18,006 nt of DNA from JBFLVU01 sp964589625 (GCA_964589625.1 CAZPSH010000042.1:1-18006); one strand, 5' to 3'. Positions 5,806 through 14,224 are shown, counted from the first letter of the stretch. Translations and numbers: made by a program. The notes: generated from the letters alone by a model not told the origin.

Positions 5806-8276
5806 TCCGCGACCTGAGAAGAACCGAAAGCCTCACCGGCGCCCTGAGCTGGCTCGATTTCGTTGAGCACGGGCCCTGCTCCTTTGTCCTCCAAAAGAAC
5901 GGCAACCTCCTCGCCCTCGCCGAGGTCCTGTCGTGCGAGAGCCAGCTCGCCTCGGACGAGGAGCTAAACGCCGGGCGGGGGGACTTCCACGCCCTGGTCC
6001 AGAACCTCGGCCCCGGGACGGCCTTCAGCGTCCACTTCGTGCGCCGGAGGGCGGAGCCGCTCACCCTCGAGACGGACCCGAGGGCCCCGGAGATCATCCG
6101 CTACCTACGCGAGCGCCAGGCCTCCTTCTGGGGGTCCCGGCGGGGCGCCATGTACGAAAACCGCGTCTTCATCAGCCTGGAGGCCCAGACGGGCGGCCTG
6201 AAGGACACCTTTTGGGGGGCCCTCCTGCGGGGTCACCGCACCTTCAACTGGCCCAAGTTCCACGAGAGCCTAGGACGCTTCGCCGTCCTGTGGCGCTCGG
6301 TCCTCGACAACATGGCCGCCTTCGCGAGGGTCAAGCCCCTGGACCGGGACGAGGCCCTGCGCCTCTTCCACCACTTCATGAACCCCCTCCAGCGGGACGC
6401 CGGGCGGAGCCTGACCTACAACCCGGTCTACACCATCCCCGAGCAGATCCTCGACGCCCACTGGAACAACGGCGGCGAGGACCTCTGCCGGGAGGACCAC
6501 GGCACGGCGGGGCCCCATACCCTCTTCCGGGTCCTCAACCTGGAGACCCTGCCGGCGGTGAGCTACCCCACCCTCTTCGACCCCCTGGCGCGGCTCGGGA
6601 GCAGCCGGCAGGACGAGAAGCTCTCCGAGTACTGGATCACCCAGCACTTCGAGGCCCTGGACCCCGACCAGTTCATCACCGCCCTGAACATCCAGCAGAA
6701 TTGGGGCAACTCGCTGGCCAACGTGAAGGCCCTCAAAAGTATCGCTCAGAAGTCCGTGGACCTCGCCTCCGACGCCGCGGCGGCGACCAACGCCATCCAG
6801 CGGGACAAGGAGGGGGCCGGGTACTTCTCCATGTTCTGCGTCGTCCACGACCGCGACCGGGGCCGCCTGGAGGCCACCACCAGCCGCCTCCTCACCGAGG
6901 CGCGGGCCAAGAACGCCAAGTTCCTCGTCGAGTCCCGCTTCGCACGCTTCGCCTCCTTCCTCTCCAGCCTGCCCGGCCACAGCGGGCTTAACGTCCGGCG
7001 GCTCCTCAACTACCGCCAGGCGAAGATCCTCAACGCCAACTTCGCCGACTTCGCCATGCTCCACCGGGACGACGCGGGGGACCCTGACGGGCCGGTGGTC
7101 TTCGAGACGCCCGAGGGCGGCTTCTTCCGCTACCACCCCTTCTCCAAGAGGACCACCTCCTGGAACGTCTACGTGGCGGGCACCACGGGGGCCGGCAAGA
7201 GCTTCCTCATGAACCACCTGCTGGTCGGCAGCCTGAGCTTCCGGCCCGTGGTCTACATCCTCGACGTGGGCAACAGCTACGACCCGCTCGTCCAGATCGT
7301 GCCCGGCTCGGTGAAGGTCTCGGTGGACTTCTCCAACCCCGACCTCAAGCTCAACCCCTTCGCCTTCCCCCAGGCCCCCGACCAGGCCGACCGGGTGACG
7401 CTGACCCACCTCATCGAGCACCTCATCACGGGCGGCCAGTGCCCGCTCAGCCAGGGCGACCGGGTGGACCTCATGGACGCGCTCACCAAGACCCTTGGGG
7501 AGTATGACCCCAGCGACCCGCCGACCCTCGAGGATTACCACCGCGCGCTGGACGGCCTGCGGCCCGACCTCGCCAAGCCCCTGCGCCTCTGGATCACCGG
7601 GGGTCCCTACGCCGCCTTCTTCTGCCACAAGCGGGACACCTTCCAGAGCGCGGACCTTGTCTACTTCGAGCTGACCGGATTCGACGACCACCCCGACGTG
7701 GCCAGCGCCATCACGTTCCTGCTCTTCACCAAGATCTTCCAGCGCCTCCAGCGGCAGGAGGACGGTCGCAAGAAGATCATCGTCCTGGACGAGTGCTGGA
7801 AGTTCCTCATGAACGAAACCATGGCGTCGAAGATCAAGGAGCTCTACCGCACCGTCCGGAAGCACAACGGCTCCATCATGACCATCACCCAGCACCCCAA
7901 CGACCTCATCGCCTCGCCGCACCGCGACGCCATCCTCGCCAACACGAGCTTCCTCTTCATGCTGGAGCAGAAGGGGGTGGGGGCGGAGGCGCGGGAGGCC
8001 TTCGGCCTGAACCCCCGCGAGCACTTCGTGATGAAGCAGGTGCGGATGCGGAAGGGGCAGTACAGCGAGCTGTTCTTCAAGGGCCCCTACAAGCGCCAGG
8101 TGCGGGTGCTGACCGACCCCTACAGCTACGTTCTCTACACGACGGACCCCGACGAGAAGCTCCTTCGGGCCAGGCTCGCCGACCGCCTGGGCAGCCTCCA
8201 GGCGGCGGTGGACGCCATCGCGGAAGGGCGCGTCCCCGAAGACCTCAAGAGAGGAGGGAGAGATCATGTTGCGTAA
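5787..8276 (+). CDS. trbE: TrbE/VirB4-family conjugation ATPase
   Basis: An 829-residue ATPase that energises pilus biogenesis and DNA transfer at the inner membrane. The Walker A motif is GTTGAGKS at 465-472 and the Walker B is KIIVLDECWKF, with D668 and E669. A C-terminal MTITQHPNDL (about 697-706) matches the conserved late motif of VirB4/TraC-type proteins, and the N-terminal half is the usual VirB4 CagE/TrbE-type region. Length is close to IncP TrbE (about 850). The start overlaps the VirB3-like gene by 19 bp, and the end overlaps trbJ by 11 bp. It is the only T4SS ATPase in the window; VirB11 and VirD4 counterparts are not seen. Confidence 0.97.
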   Translation: MVHEKLIRDLRRTESLTGALSWLDFVEHGPCSFVLQKNGNLLALAEVLSCESQLASDEELNAGRGDFHALVQNLGPGTAFSVHFVRRRAEPLTLETDPRAPEIIRYLRERQASFWGSRRGAMYENRVFISLEAQTGGLKDTFWGALLRGHRTFNWPKFHESLGRFAVLWRSVLDNMAAFARVKPLDRDEALRLFHHFMNPLQRDAGRSLTYNPVYTIPEQILDAHWNNGGEDLCREDHGTAGPHTLFRVLNLETLPAVSYPTLFDPLARLGSSRQDEKLSEYWITQHFEALDPDQFITALNIQQNWGNSLANVKALKSIAQKSVDLASDAAAATNAIQRDKEGAGYFSMFCVVHDRDRGRLEATTSRLLTEARAKNAKFLVESRFARFASFLSSLPGHSGLNVRRLLNYRQAKILNANFADFAMLHRDDAGDPDGPVVFETPEGGFFRYHPFSKRTTSWNVYVAGTTGAGKSFLMNHLLVGSLSFRPVVYILDVGNSYDPLVQIVPGSVKVSVDFSNPDLKLNPFAFPQAPDQADRVTLTHLIEHLITGGQCPLSQGDRVDLMDALTKTLGEYDPSDPPTLEDYHRALDGLRPDLAKPLRLWITGGPYAAFFCHKRDTFQSADLVYFELTGFDDHPDVASAITFLLFTKIFQRLQRQEDGRKKIIVLDECWKFLMNETMASKIKELYRTVRKHNGSIMTITQHPNDLIASPHRDAILANTSFLFMLEQKGVGAEAREAFGLNPREHFVMKQVRMRKGQYSELFFKGPYKRQVRVLTDPYSYVLYTTDPDEKLLRARLADRLGSLQAAVDAIAEGRVPEDLKRGGRDHVA

Positions 8277-9096
8277 GTGGCTCGGAACCGTCCTGATGGT
8301 GGCGCTCGTGTGCGGCCTCGCGGCGCCCCTGCCGGCGCAGGCCCAGATCGCCGTGACCGACATGGCCCACATCGCCCTGAGCCAGTACGGGTGGACGGCG
8401 ACGCTCACCCAGTGGGCGAGCCAGATCAGCTACATGCTCCGCCAGTACCAGCAGCTCGTGCAGACCTACCAGTGGGCCCAGTACGTGGCCGAGACGCTGC
8501 AGAACCCCGGCCTCTTCACGGTCCTGAGCCTCTTCGCCGTGGTGGACTCGGCGACCCTCACGCGGATCGACAGCGTGGAGGACTTCCGCCACATGGTGGA
8601 GGGCTCCATGGCCTACGGTTCCCACCTGGGAAGGCTCTACGAGGGCATCTACGGCGCGTCCCTGGACCTGGGAAACATGGCGCCCCGGAGCCCCGAGGAC
8701 TGGTCCGCCGCGGCGGGGCGCCTCAACACCATGGTGCAGAACGCCGACGCCGCCATCCTGGAAACGGTGGCCCTCGCCTCCAAGGTGAACCGCTCCCTCC
8801 AGGAAATCAACTCGCGGGGGACCTACGCCGACCTCCAGACCCAGATCCAGGCCCCGGAAATCACCCCGGAGCAGACCGCCCAAGCGGGGGCCCTCTCCTC
8901 GCTCTTCACGGCCCAGGCGGTGGACAAGAACACCCAGGTCCTCGCCGCCATGGCCGCCATGCAGGCCCAGCAGATGGCCCAAGAGGAGGCCTACGCCAAG
9001 CGGGCGATCCAGGACAACCAGAAGGAGGACGACTACATCCAGGGGTGCATCCAGTATCTGAGGAGCCACCCCTATGACCCGTCACCGTGGAATTGA
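8266..9096 (+). CDS. trbJ: TrbJ/VirB5-family minor pilus protein
   Basis: A 276-residue exported protein. The N-terminus is a classical signal peptide (basic MLRK, hydrophobic core, probable cleavage after AQA near residue 26). The mature part is mostly helical and Gln-rich (QYQQLVQTYQWAQYV), as in TrbJ/VirB5 proteins, which sit at the pilus tip or in the periplasm and help contact recipients. The position between trbE and trbL is the IncP order. AGGAGGG precedes the ATG. The C-terminus ends in QYLRSHPYDPSPW plus one residue, and almost the same tail ends the next gene. This tail duplication is not a feature I know from TrbJ. Confidence 0.88.
   Translation: MLRKWLGTVLMVALVCGLAAPLPAQAQIAVTDMAHIALSQYGWTATLTQWASQISYMLRQYQQLVQTYQWAQYVAETLQNPGLFTVLSLFAVVDSATLTRIDSVEDFRHMVEGSMAYGSHLGRLYEGIYGASLDLGNMAPRSPEDWSAAAGRLNTMVQNADAAILETVALASKVNRSLQEINSRGTYADLQTQIQAPEITPEQTAQAGALSSLFTAQAVDKNTQVLAAMAAMQAQQMAQEEAYAKRAIQDNQKEDDYIQGCIQYLRSHPYDPSPWN
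9051..9092 (+). repeat. Copy 1 of a 42-bp direct repeat (tail of trbJ)
   Basis: This stretch matches 9460-9501 at 38 of 42 positions. It encodes the end of trbJ, QYLRSHPYDPSPW. Of the four differences between the copies, three are synonymous and one changes Arg to Lys, so both copies appear to be kept for their protein sequence. Confidence 0.9.
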
Positions 9097-9112
9097 GAGT
9101 AGGAGTCTGCCG

Positions 9113-9511
9113 ATGCGCCGTTACACCGGTCTAGCGTTTCTCGCTCTCCTCTTGGCCTGCGGGCCCTCAAGGTCCCTGGACACAAGAACGGCCACTAATC
9201 TGGTCGCCGCGTACCTCCAGCCGTATCGGGTCACAGGACTGACCCTGCAGAGCATGACTCGAAGCCAGTCGCCCTTTCCCGAGGGATACCTCGCAGTCGT
9301 GGGCTTCACGATCCCCTTCGAGGATGGGCAGAAAATTGCCTTCAAGGACCAGCCTATCTACATCACCTTCAACGAAGTCCGCCGGGCCTTCGAGGTGAAC
9401 CGCCAGGTCACCACGGTGGCCCAGTCCGTGGAGGGCGCCATCGGGCTCCATAAGACGGGCCAGTACCTCAAGAGCCACCCCTACGACCCGTCACCGTGGA
9501 AGAAGCGCTAG
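9113..9511 (+). CDS. Small lipoprotein in the trbK position; candidate entry-exclusion protein
   Basis: A 132-residue predicted lipoprotein starting at ATG 9113, with AGGAG seven bases upstream. The short signal MRRYTGLAFLALLLAC ends in a lipobox with Cys16. An in-frame ATG at 9074 would extend it into trbJ but would bury the signal peptide. The mature part (about 116 residues) has no recognised domain. It ends in QYLKSHPYDPSPWKKR, nearly the same tail as TrbJ. In IncP plasmids the gene between trbJ and trbL is trbK, a small lipoprotein that blocks entry of a second copy, so this is a positional counterpart. It is longer than IncP TrbK and no sequence kinship could be shown. A VirB7-like structural role is the main alternative. 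Confidence 0.65.
   Translation: MRRYTGLAFLALLLACGPSRSLDTRTATNLVAAYLQPYRVTGLTLQSMTRSQSPFPEGYLAVVGFTIPFEDGQKIAFKDQPIYITFNEVRRAFEVNRQVTTVAQSVEGAIGLHKTGQYLKSHPYDPSPWKKR
9460..9501 (+). repeat. Copy 2 of a 42-bp direct repeat (tail of the lipoprotein gene)
   Basis: This is the partner of 9051-9092, offset by 409 bp. The interval between the copies holds just the lipoprotein gene, as if a unit of about 409 bp was added to or duplicated at the end of trbJ. It encodes QYLKSHPYDPSPW. Confidence 0.9.
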
Positions 9512-9520
9512 GACGGGCCC

Positions 9521-10471
9521 ATGAACCCGACCATGACCCCGCTCAACACGCTCTTCAACTACCAGGGAGGCATGGCGGCCCTCGACGCCCTCGTCGGGAC
9601 CTTCGGCACGGCCGTCTCGGGGCCCCTGGGCTCCCTCACCGTGAGCCTCTTCCTGGTGAGCCTCCTCTGGGTGTGGGTCAAGAACAAGTTCGACACGTGG
9701 TCCTTCTGGGAGCTGTTCCTGCGCCTCTTCGTCGCGGCCGCGGGCCTCGCCTCGTGGCACACGGTCTTCTTCTTCGTGGACGACGGGCTCTCCCAGGTCA
9801 CGACCCTCTTCGGCCACGCCGACCCCAACACCCAGATCATGGACATCCTGCTCATCCCCTTCGCCAACCTCACCAGCACGACCTTCTCGATCCTCCAGAT
9901 CGGCTCCAGCGCCCCCGTCTTCCAACTGCTCGGCCTGCTCCTCTTCTTCATCGCGTGGGCCATGTACAACCTGAACGTCGTCGGGGCCTTCTTCACGACG
10001 ATGCTCCTCTACCTCATCGGTCCCATCTTCCTGGCCACCTTCGTCTTCGAGCCGCTCCACGACGTCTGGATGCGCTGGGTGCGCTTCTACCTCACCGTGA
10101 AGGTCTGGATGCTCGTTCTCAACGCCTTCATCTACATGGTGGACACCTTCCTCGCCGCCAACATGGCCACCGACTGGGGCCAGGTGAACGCGAGCCTCCT
10201 GGCCGACTGCTACCTCTTTTTCCTCGTCGTGGGGTTCGGCGCCTCCTTCCCCATCGCGAGGGGCCTCGTGGGCGGCGCGGGCACGGTCCTCGGCTCCGGC
10301 GCCATGGTCCCGGGCGTGGCGGCGGCGGCGGCGGGCACCGCCCTCGCCGTGGGCGGCCTGGCCGCAGGGGGAGCCATCGGAGGCCCCGCCGGCGCGACGG
10401 CGGGAGCCGCCGCGGGCGGCGGTGTCGGCAAGGCGGGGGCCAGCGCCCTCGCGCCCAGGCGGGAAGGGTAG
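9521..10471 (+). CDS. trbL: TrbL/VirB6-family polytopic membrane protein
   Basis: A 316-residue inner-membrane protein with about five or six hydrophobic segments (around 42-56, 64-82, 133-150, 154-175, 196-212 and 224-243). The central aromatic region has RWVRFYLTVKVWMLVLNAF, typical of TrbL/VirB6. After residue 245 the protein becomes a Gly/Ala-rich tail, as in many TrbL proteins, where the tail is cytoplasmic and variable. VirB6-type subunits form the inner-membrane part of the channel and contact the substrate. It is shorter than IncP TrbL (about 530 residues), mainly through a reduced C-terminal tail. It begins nine bases after the lipoprotein gene. Confidence 0.92.
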   Translation: MNPTMTPLNTLFNYQGGMAALDALVGTFGTAVSGPLGSLTVSLFLVSLLWVWVKNKFDTWSFWELFLRLFVAAAGLASWHTVFFFVDDGLSQVTTLFGHADPNTQIMDILLIPFANLTSTTFSILQIGSSAPVFQLLGLLLFFIAWAMYNLNVVGAFFTTMLLYLIGPIFLATFVFEPLHDVWMRWVRFYLTVKVWMLVLNAFIYMVDTFLAANMATDWGQVNASLLADCYLFFLVVGFGASFPIARGLVGGAGTVLGSGAMVPGVAAAAAGTALAVGGLAAGGAIGGPAGATAGAAAGGGVGKAGASALAPRREG

Positions 10472-10483
10472 AAAGGACGCCCC

Positions 10484-11104
10484 ATGACGAGTCAGAACGA
10501 GCCGCTCCAGCGCTTCAAGGTCTTCTACAGCTCCTCGGTCCTCGCGCTTCGGGTCTCGGCCTTCGCCAACCTGGTTCTCGTGGCCGCCGTGGCCCTGCTG
10601 GTGCTCAACCTCCACGAGGCCCGCACCCGGATGGCCGCCTTCCAGCCCGTGGTCATCCGGGTGGACCAGGCCGGCAAGGCAGAGCCCGTGGACCTGACCC
10701 TCGCGGACAGCCCGGCCTCCGAGCTGGAGGCCAAGGTCTTCGCCGCCGACTACATCGACAAGATCGCCTCCTTCGACCCCCACACCCTCAACCGGGACCT
10801 CGGCTTGGCGCTCGGTTGCACCGACGAGGCGTGCGCGCGCCAGCTCGTGGGGCTCTTCCAGTCCGACCCGGAGATCAAGCGCCTGAAGGAGTCGGGGGCG
10901 GTCCTCCAGTGCCGCACCCAGGCGGTCCAGATCCTCCGGACCAATCCCTGGGAGATCCGGGTGGAGTACACCCTGACCAACTTGGCCACCCAGGAGCCGA
11001 GGGCGTGGTACGCCCTCCTCTCCCTCAAACCGGCCGCGAGGAGCTTCTCCCACCCCTTCGGCCTCCTCGTCACCGGAGTCCGCATCAACACCGCCCTCCA
11101 CTGA
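10484..11104 (+). CDS. trbF: TrbF/VirB8-family inner-membrane assembly factor
   Basis: A 206-residue bitopic protein. It has a short cytoplasmic N-terminus, one membrane segment at about 24-43 (VSAFANLVLVAAVALLVLNL), and a periplasmic domain of the VirB8/TrbF (NTF2-like) type. The region ADYIDKIASFDPHTLNRDLGLA and the C-terminal NPWEIRVEYTLTN with NPFG-like HPFGLLVTGVRI fit the family. VirB8 bridges the inner-membrane complex and the outer-membrane core. The position directly after trbL and before trbG is standard. A ribosome site (AAAGGA) precedes the ATG. Length is near IncP TrbF (about 260), somewhat reduced. Confidence 0.9.
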   Translation: MTSQNEPLQRFKVFYSSSVLALRVSAFANLVLVAAVALLVLNLHEARTRMAAFQPVVIRVDQAGKAEPVDLTLADSPASELEAKVFAADYIDKIASFDPHTLNRDLGLALGCTDEACARQLVGLFQSDPEIKRLKESGAVLQCRTQAVQILRTNPWEIRVEYTLTNLATQEPRAWYALLSLKPAARSFSHPFGLLVTGVRINTALH

Positions 11105-11146
11105 CCCCAAGACCGCCGGCGCGGCCGGCCAGAAAGGACGTGCAGG

Positions 11147-12142
11147 ATGTTCACCCTCAGAACAACGCCCAGAATGCGCCCCCCTCGGTTTTTCGCCTTC
11201 CTCTTGATTCTTCTTGCATGTAGCCTAAACGGCTTCGCGCAGACGCCCGGCGCGGGGCACAAGACGGAGGACTTCCCCTCCTCCGAAGCGTCCGACCCGC
11301 CCGGCCCGCCGGAAGGCATGACCCTTCAGGAGTGGAACCGGACCGCCGTAAAGGACCTCACGGCCGAGCCCCAGCCGGCCCGGGCGCGAAAGCCGACGGC
11401 CGAGGAGAGGCGCGGCATCTTCCCCGCGGCCCCGGGCGTCGAGACGGTGCAGGACGACCCCGCCGCGGTGCGGGTCTACCCCATCCAGACCCTCGTGAAC
11501 CACGCCACCCTCATCCAGGTGCCCGGCGTCGTCCTGAAGGCGTGGTGCGGCGACCTCCAGGCGTGGACGCTGGAGGGCGAGTCCAACTACGTCTCCATCA
11601 AGCCTCTCGCCGGCGGCCTCTCCACGAACCTCCACGTCCTGACCACCGAGGGACGCATGTTCAGCTTCCGGCTCATCAGCAACCCCGGCGGGAGCTACAC
11701 CGACGTCTTCCAGGTGAAGGGGGCGGCGGGCTACCAGGCCAACATCACATCCCTCCTGGACGACCGTGTGGCCGCGATGAAGAGGGACCTCGACGCGGAG
11801 TACCAGAAGAAGCTCGAGGAGGCCGTCTCGGGGGCCAGGGCCGAGTGGGTGAGAGACTTCGCGGGACAGACCTACTTCGACTACTCCGTGGGAGAGGGCC
11901 GAGCCTTCAAGGTCGAGGGGATATTCAACGACGCCACCTTCACCTACTTCCGCGTGAAGGGCGACGAGAAGCCCATCGTCTTCCTCGAATCCAAGCAGGG
12001 CATGAAGTGGGTGCGCGAGGCGCTCAACTTCAACGTGACGGACGGGGACTTCTACCGCGTCCAGAAGCTCCTGGAGCCCCACCAGCGCCTCATCCTGAAA
12101 CTGCGCGACGAGGAAGTGAAGATCGCGCGCCGGGAGGCTTGA
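11147..12142 (+). CDS. trbG: TrbG/VirB9-family outer-membrane core-complex protein
   Basis: A 331-residue exported protein. The N-terminus is basic followed by a hydrophobic signal (FFAFLLILLAC, residues 15-25), which could be cut by signal peptidase I after GFA or, less likely, processed as a lipoprotein at Cys25. The N-terminal VirB9 domain has GDLQAWTLEGESNYVSIKP and NLHVLTTEGRMFSFRL (about 140-180), and the C-terminal beta domain has FNDATFTYFRVKGDEKP and VTDGDFYRVQKL (about 262-310). VirB9 forms the outer-membrane ring of the channel with VirB10 (and VirB7). ATG 11147 has AGGA eight bases upstream. The next gene starts one base after the stop. Confidence 0.93.
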   Translation: MFTLRTTPRMRPPRFFAFLLILLACSLNGFAQTPGAGHKTEDFPSSEASDPPGPPEGMTLQEWNRTAVKDLTAEPQPARARKPTAEERRGIFPAAPGVETVQDDPAAVRVYPIQTLVNHATLIQVPGVVLKAWCGDLQAWTLEGESNYVSIKPLAGGLSTNLHVLTTEGRMFSFRLISNPGGSYTDVFQVKGAAGYQANITSLLDDRVAAMKRDLDAEYQKKLEEAVSGARAEWVRDFAGQTYFDYSVGEGRAFKVEGIFNDATFTYFRVKGDEKPIVFLESKQGMKWVREALNFNVTDGDFYRVQKLLEPHQRLILKLRDEEVKIARREA

Positions 12143-12143
12143 G

Positions 12144-13310
12144 ATGAGCGACCCCGAAGCCGAGAGCCGATCGGTCCCGACCGGCCCCCAGCCCCAGCCG
12201 GCGCGGCCTTTGGACCCCGAGCGGAAGAAGAAGCTGATCCTCCTGGGCGTGGCGGGCGCCGCGGTACTCCTCCTCGTCCTGGTGGGCAACCTCGCCGCCA
12301 AGAAGCGCCGGGAGGCGGCGGCGAGCGCCCCGCCTCCGGTGACCACCAGCAACGCCGAACCCAAGCCCGCCACTGACCTGCTTCCCTTGGTGTCCCTCGG
12401 GGGGCAGGGAAAGGGGGGCTCCCCGTTAACGGGAACGTCCGAGCAGGAGCTCGAGCTGGAGAGCCTCGCCCGGGAGCTGAAGTTGCTTCAGGCGCGTGCC
12501 GCCGTAGTCCAGGCGCGGCAAAACCTCGCGGATCTGCGGATTACACCGAAGGCGCAGGAGCAACGGAGCCTGGCGTTGGAGTTCGCCAAAAGGGAAGAAG
12601 CCGGGCGACACGCACCGGACCCCGACGGCCCACCGCCCGGGACTTTTTCAGGGCACACCAGGACTGCGAAAAGCCCCTCCTTCGCCGAGGTGACCGTCTC
12701 CAAGCCCGCGGACAGCCCGCTGCCCTTCGTGATGAGGATGGGCACCCTCCTCGACGCCGTGCTCGTCAACAAGCTGGTCTCGGACAACGCCACCTCGCCG
12801 GTCATGGCCATGGTGGACCGGCCCTACTACGACCCCCTCACCCGGAAGCTCCTCGTGCCCGCGGGCACCCGCATCCTGGGCAAGGCCGAGGCGGTGAAGT
12901 TCCAGACGGCCTCGCGCCTGGCCGTCACCTTCGACACCTTCCAGTTCCCCAACGGGACCACCTTCACCGTGAAGCCCGACGAGCAGGCCCTCGAAGGCCT
13001 GGGGATCTTCGGCCTGCAGGATTCGGTGAACCGCCACACCGCGAGGATCCTCTTCACCGCGGGCCTCGTGGGGGTTCTCACGGGCTGGAACGCCTCGCAG
13101 GTGCAGAGCGGCGGGGCCTACGGCGCCTACGACGGCGCCGACATGATGCGCATCCAGGCCAACAACAGCATGAGCAAGACGGGGGAACAGCTCCTCTCGC
13201 CCTTCCTCAACGCCGTGCCCACCATCACCGTCAACGAAGGCCACCGGCTCAAGGTGTGGATCTCCCGCGACATCCCCATGGAAGCCTACCAGGAGGCTCC
13301 CAATGAGTAG
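12144..13310 (+). CDS. trbI: TrbI/VirB10-family channel scaffold protein
   Basis: A 388-residue protein that spans inner and outer membranes and transmits the ATPase signal in the channel. It has a cytoplasmic Pro-rich start, a membrane segment at about 31-50 (LILLGVAGAAVLLLVLVGNL), a variable linker with a Glu/Leu/Ala-rich, probably helical stretch at about 97-155, and the C-terminal VirB10 beta-barrel domain. The domain has GTLLDAVLVNKLVSD, KLLVPAGTRILGKAE and the C-terminal HRLKVWISRDI. GGGAGG is seven bases upstream of the ATG. It overlaps the next gene by eight bases. It is shorter than IncP TrbI (about 460), mostly in the linker. Confidence 0.95.
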   Translation: MSDPEAESRSVPTGPQPQPARPLDPERKKKLILLGVAGAAVLLLVLVGNLAAKKRREAAASAPPPVTTSNAEPKPATDLLPLVSLGGQGKGGSPLTGTSEQELELESLARELKLLQARAAVVQARQNLADLRITPKAQEQRSLALEFAKREEAGRHAPDPDGPPPGTFSGHTRTAKSPSFAEVTVSKPADSPLPFVMRMGTLLDAVLVNKLVSDNATSPVMAMVDRPYYDPLTRKLLVPAGTRILGKAEAVKFQTASRLAVTFDTFQFPNGTTFTVKPDEQALEGLGIFGLQDSVNRHTARILFTAGLVGVLTGWNASQVQSGGAYGAYDGADMMRIQANNSMSKTGEQLLSPFLNAVPTITVNEGHRLKVWISRDIPMEAYQEAPNE

Positions 13311-14028
13311 CCCCCGGGCCTCCTACATGCCCCACCTTCCCCCCATGCGTACCTCCCGGCAGCGCCTCGCCGTTGCCGGGGGGGCGCTCCTCCTCGGCCT
13401 CTTCCTCTGGGCGCTGTGGGTCTACTGCGACCCGGGGCGGGTTGATCTGAATCGGACGTGGTTCTCGGTGGAGTTCACCGCCGACAATCAGGCGCACCCC
13501 GTTCACCTGACCCTCCCCGAGGGCAGGGAGGGCGTCTTCGACCTCATGGTCGTCGAGAACCTCGCCGACCAGCCCCTCTCCCTCCTGCCCTTTTCTTCGC
13601 GTCCCCGAGCGGCACGACTTTCCGCAGAACAAGACATGGCGGCCTGGGCCCAGTGGATCGCCACCAGCCGCCAGGGTATCATCGTGGAGCCCCGCTCCAC
13701 TTGGTTCCTCGACCCCAAGGCCCTCGACCGGCTCCCCGCTGTCCACGGCCACACCTGGATCGCCGTCTGCTTCGCGAAGGGACCTTCGCCGGTGCCAGCC
13801 GGCCACCTCCCGGCGACGGTCCTCCCGGGGGCATTCTCGGGGACCTTCAAGGTCCACTACTGCGCCTCCCAGCTCTCGCGGGAATGGCTCGCGGCGACGC
13901 CGTCCTACCGGAGCGACCTGGTCGCCGCGCTGGAGCAGGAATCCAGCGTGGTTGAGAAGACCTTCCTGACCCTGGGGAAGCGGGCGCTCTACGGTCCAAC
14001 CCGGCTCACGGAGGCAGAGAGGCGCTGA
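13303..14028 (+). CDS. Unrecognised membrane-anchored protein encoded with the trb operon
   Basis: A 241-residue protein of no recognised family. One hydrophobic segment at about 22-41 (LAVAGGALLLGLFLWALWVY) after a basic stretch would anchor it in the inner membrane, with about 200 residues outside. That part is rich in predicted beta structure (RTWFSVEFTADN, HPVHLTLPEG, VFDLMVVENL, FSGTFKVHYC), contains few cysteines, and ends in a basic segment. AGGAGG lies six bases before the ATG, and the start overlaps the trbI stop (ATGAGTAG), so it is translationally coupled to the channel genes. The position suggests an accessory or host-range-specific part of the secretion apparatus. It does not resemble TrbH, TrbN or VirB11 on inspection. 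Function unknown. Confidence 0.75.
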   Translation: MSSPRASYMPHLPPMRTSRQRLAVAGGALLLGLFLWALWVYCDPGRVDLNRTWFSVEFTADNQAHPVHLTLPEGREGVFDLMVVENLADQPLSLLPFSSRPRAARLSAEQDMAAWAQWIATSRQGIIVEPRSTWFLDPKALDRLPAVHGHTWIAVCFAKGPSPVPAGHLPATVLPGAFSGTFKVHYCASQLSREWLAATPSYRSDLVAALEQESSVVEKTFLTLGKRALYGPTRLTEAERR

Positions 14029-14034
14029 CGCCCC

Positions 14035-14196
14035 ATGAAAGACCTCCGTTGCGCCGACGGCGCGGGGCAGGCGACGCTTTTCCTCCTGCGAGCCTCGTCA
14101 GCAACGAAACTGCATTCCTCCAGCACGGCCCCGCTGACATCTTCGCGCCAAGGTCCCAGGGGACAGTGGAGCAACGATAACCCTGGGATTCTGTAG
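14035..14196 (+). pseudogene. Possible stub of a further trb-operon gene
   Basis: A 53-codon frame begins six bases after the preceding stop. Its start context, GACGCCCCATG, is nearly the same as that of trbF. The first 20 or so codons (MKDLRCADGAGQATLFLLRA) have the GC-rich third positions of the operon. The rest becomes Ser/Pro-rich and lower in GC and stops at 14196, shortly before the convergent SIR2-PIN gene ends at 14245. One reading is that an insertion carrying the SIR2-PIN gene cut this gene off after its start. A chance frame is possible. Confidence 0.3.
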
Positions 14197-14206
14197 TGAC
14201 GGTTGC

Positions 14207-14224
14207 GGCAGTATTTAGACTGCC
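14207..14224. terminator. Weak hairpin between convergent genes
   Basis: GGCAGT (14207-14212) and ACTGCC (14219-14224) pair around a 6-nt loop between the plus-strand trb operon and the minus-strand SIR2-PIN gene. A terminator is expected in this gap, but neither strand shows a U tract after the stem, so the call is weak. Confidence 0.25.

Noticed and set aside
6270..8408. A 712-codon open frame antisense to trbE
   Set aside because: It mirrors the GC-rich third positions of trbE and gives a Val/Glu/Gly-rich product without domains. The sense strand has Walker A and B motifs and VirB4 family features.
9491..11223. Long open frames of 539 and 575 codons on both strands over trbL and trbF
   Set aside because: Products are Arg/Pro/Gly-rich or Glu/Gly-rich and low in complexity, as expected from shadow frames in high-GC coding DNA. 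The trbL and trbF frames show membrane segments and family motifs.
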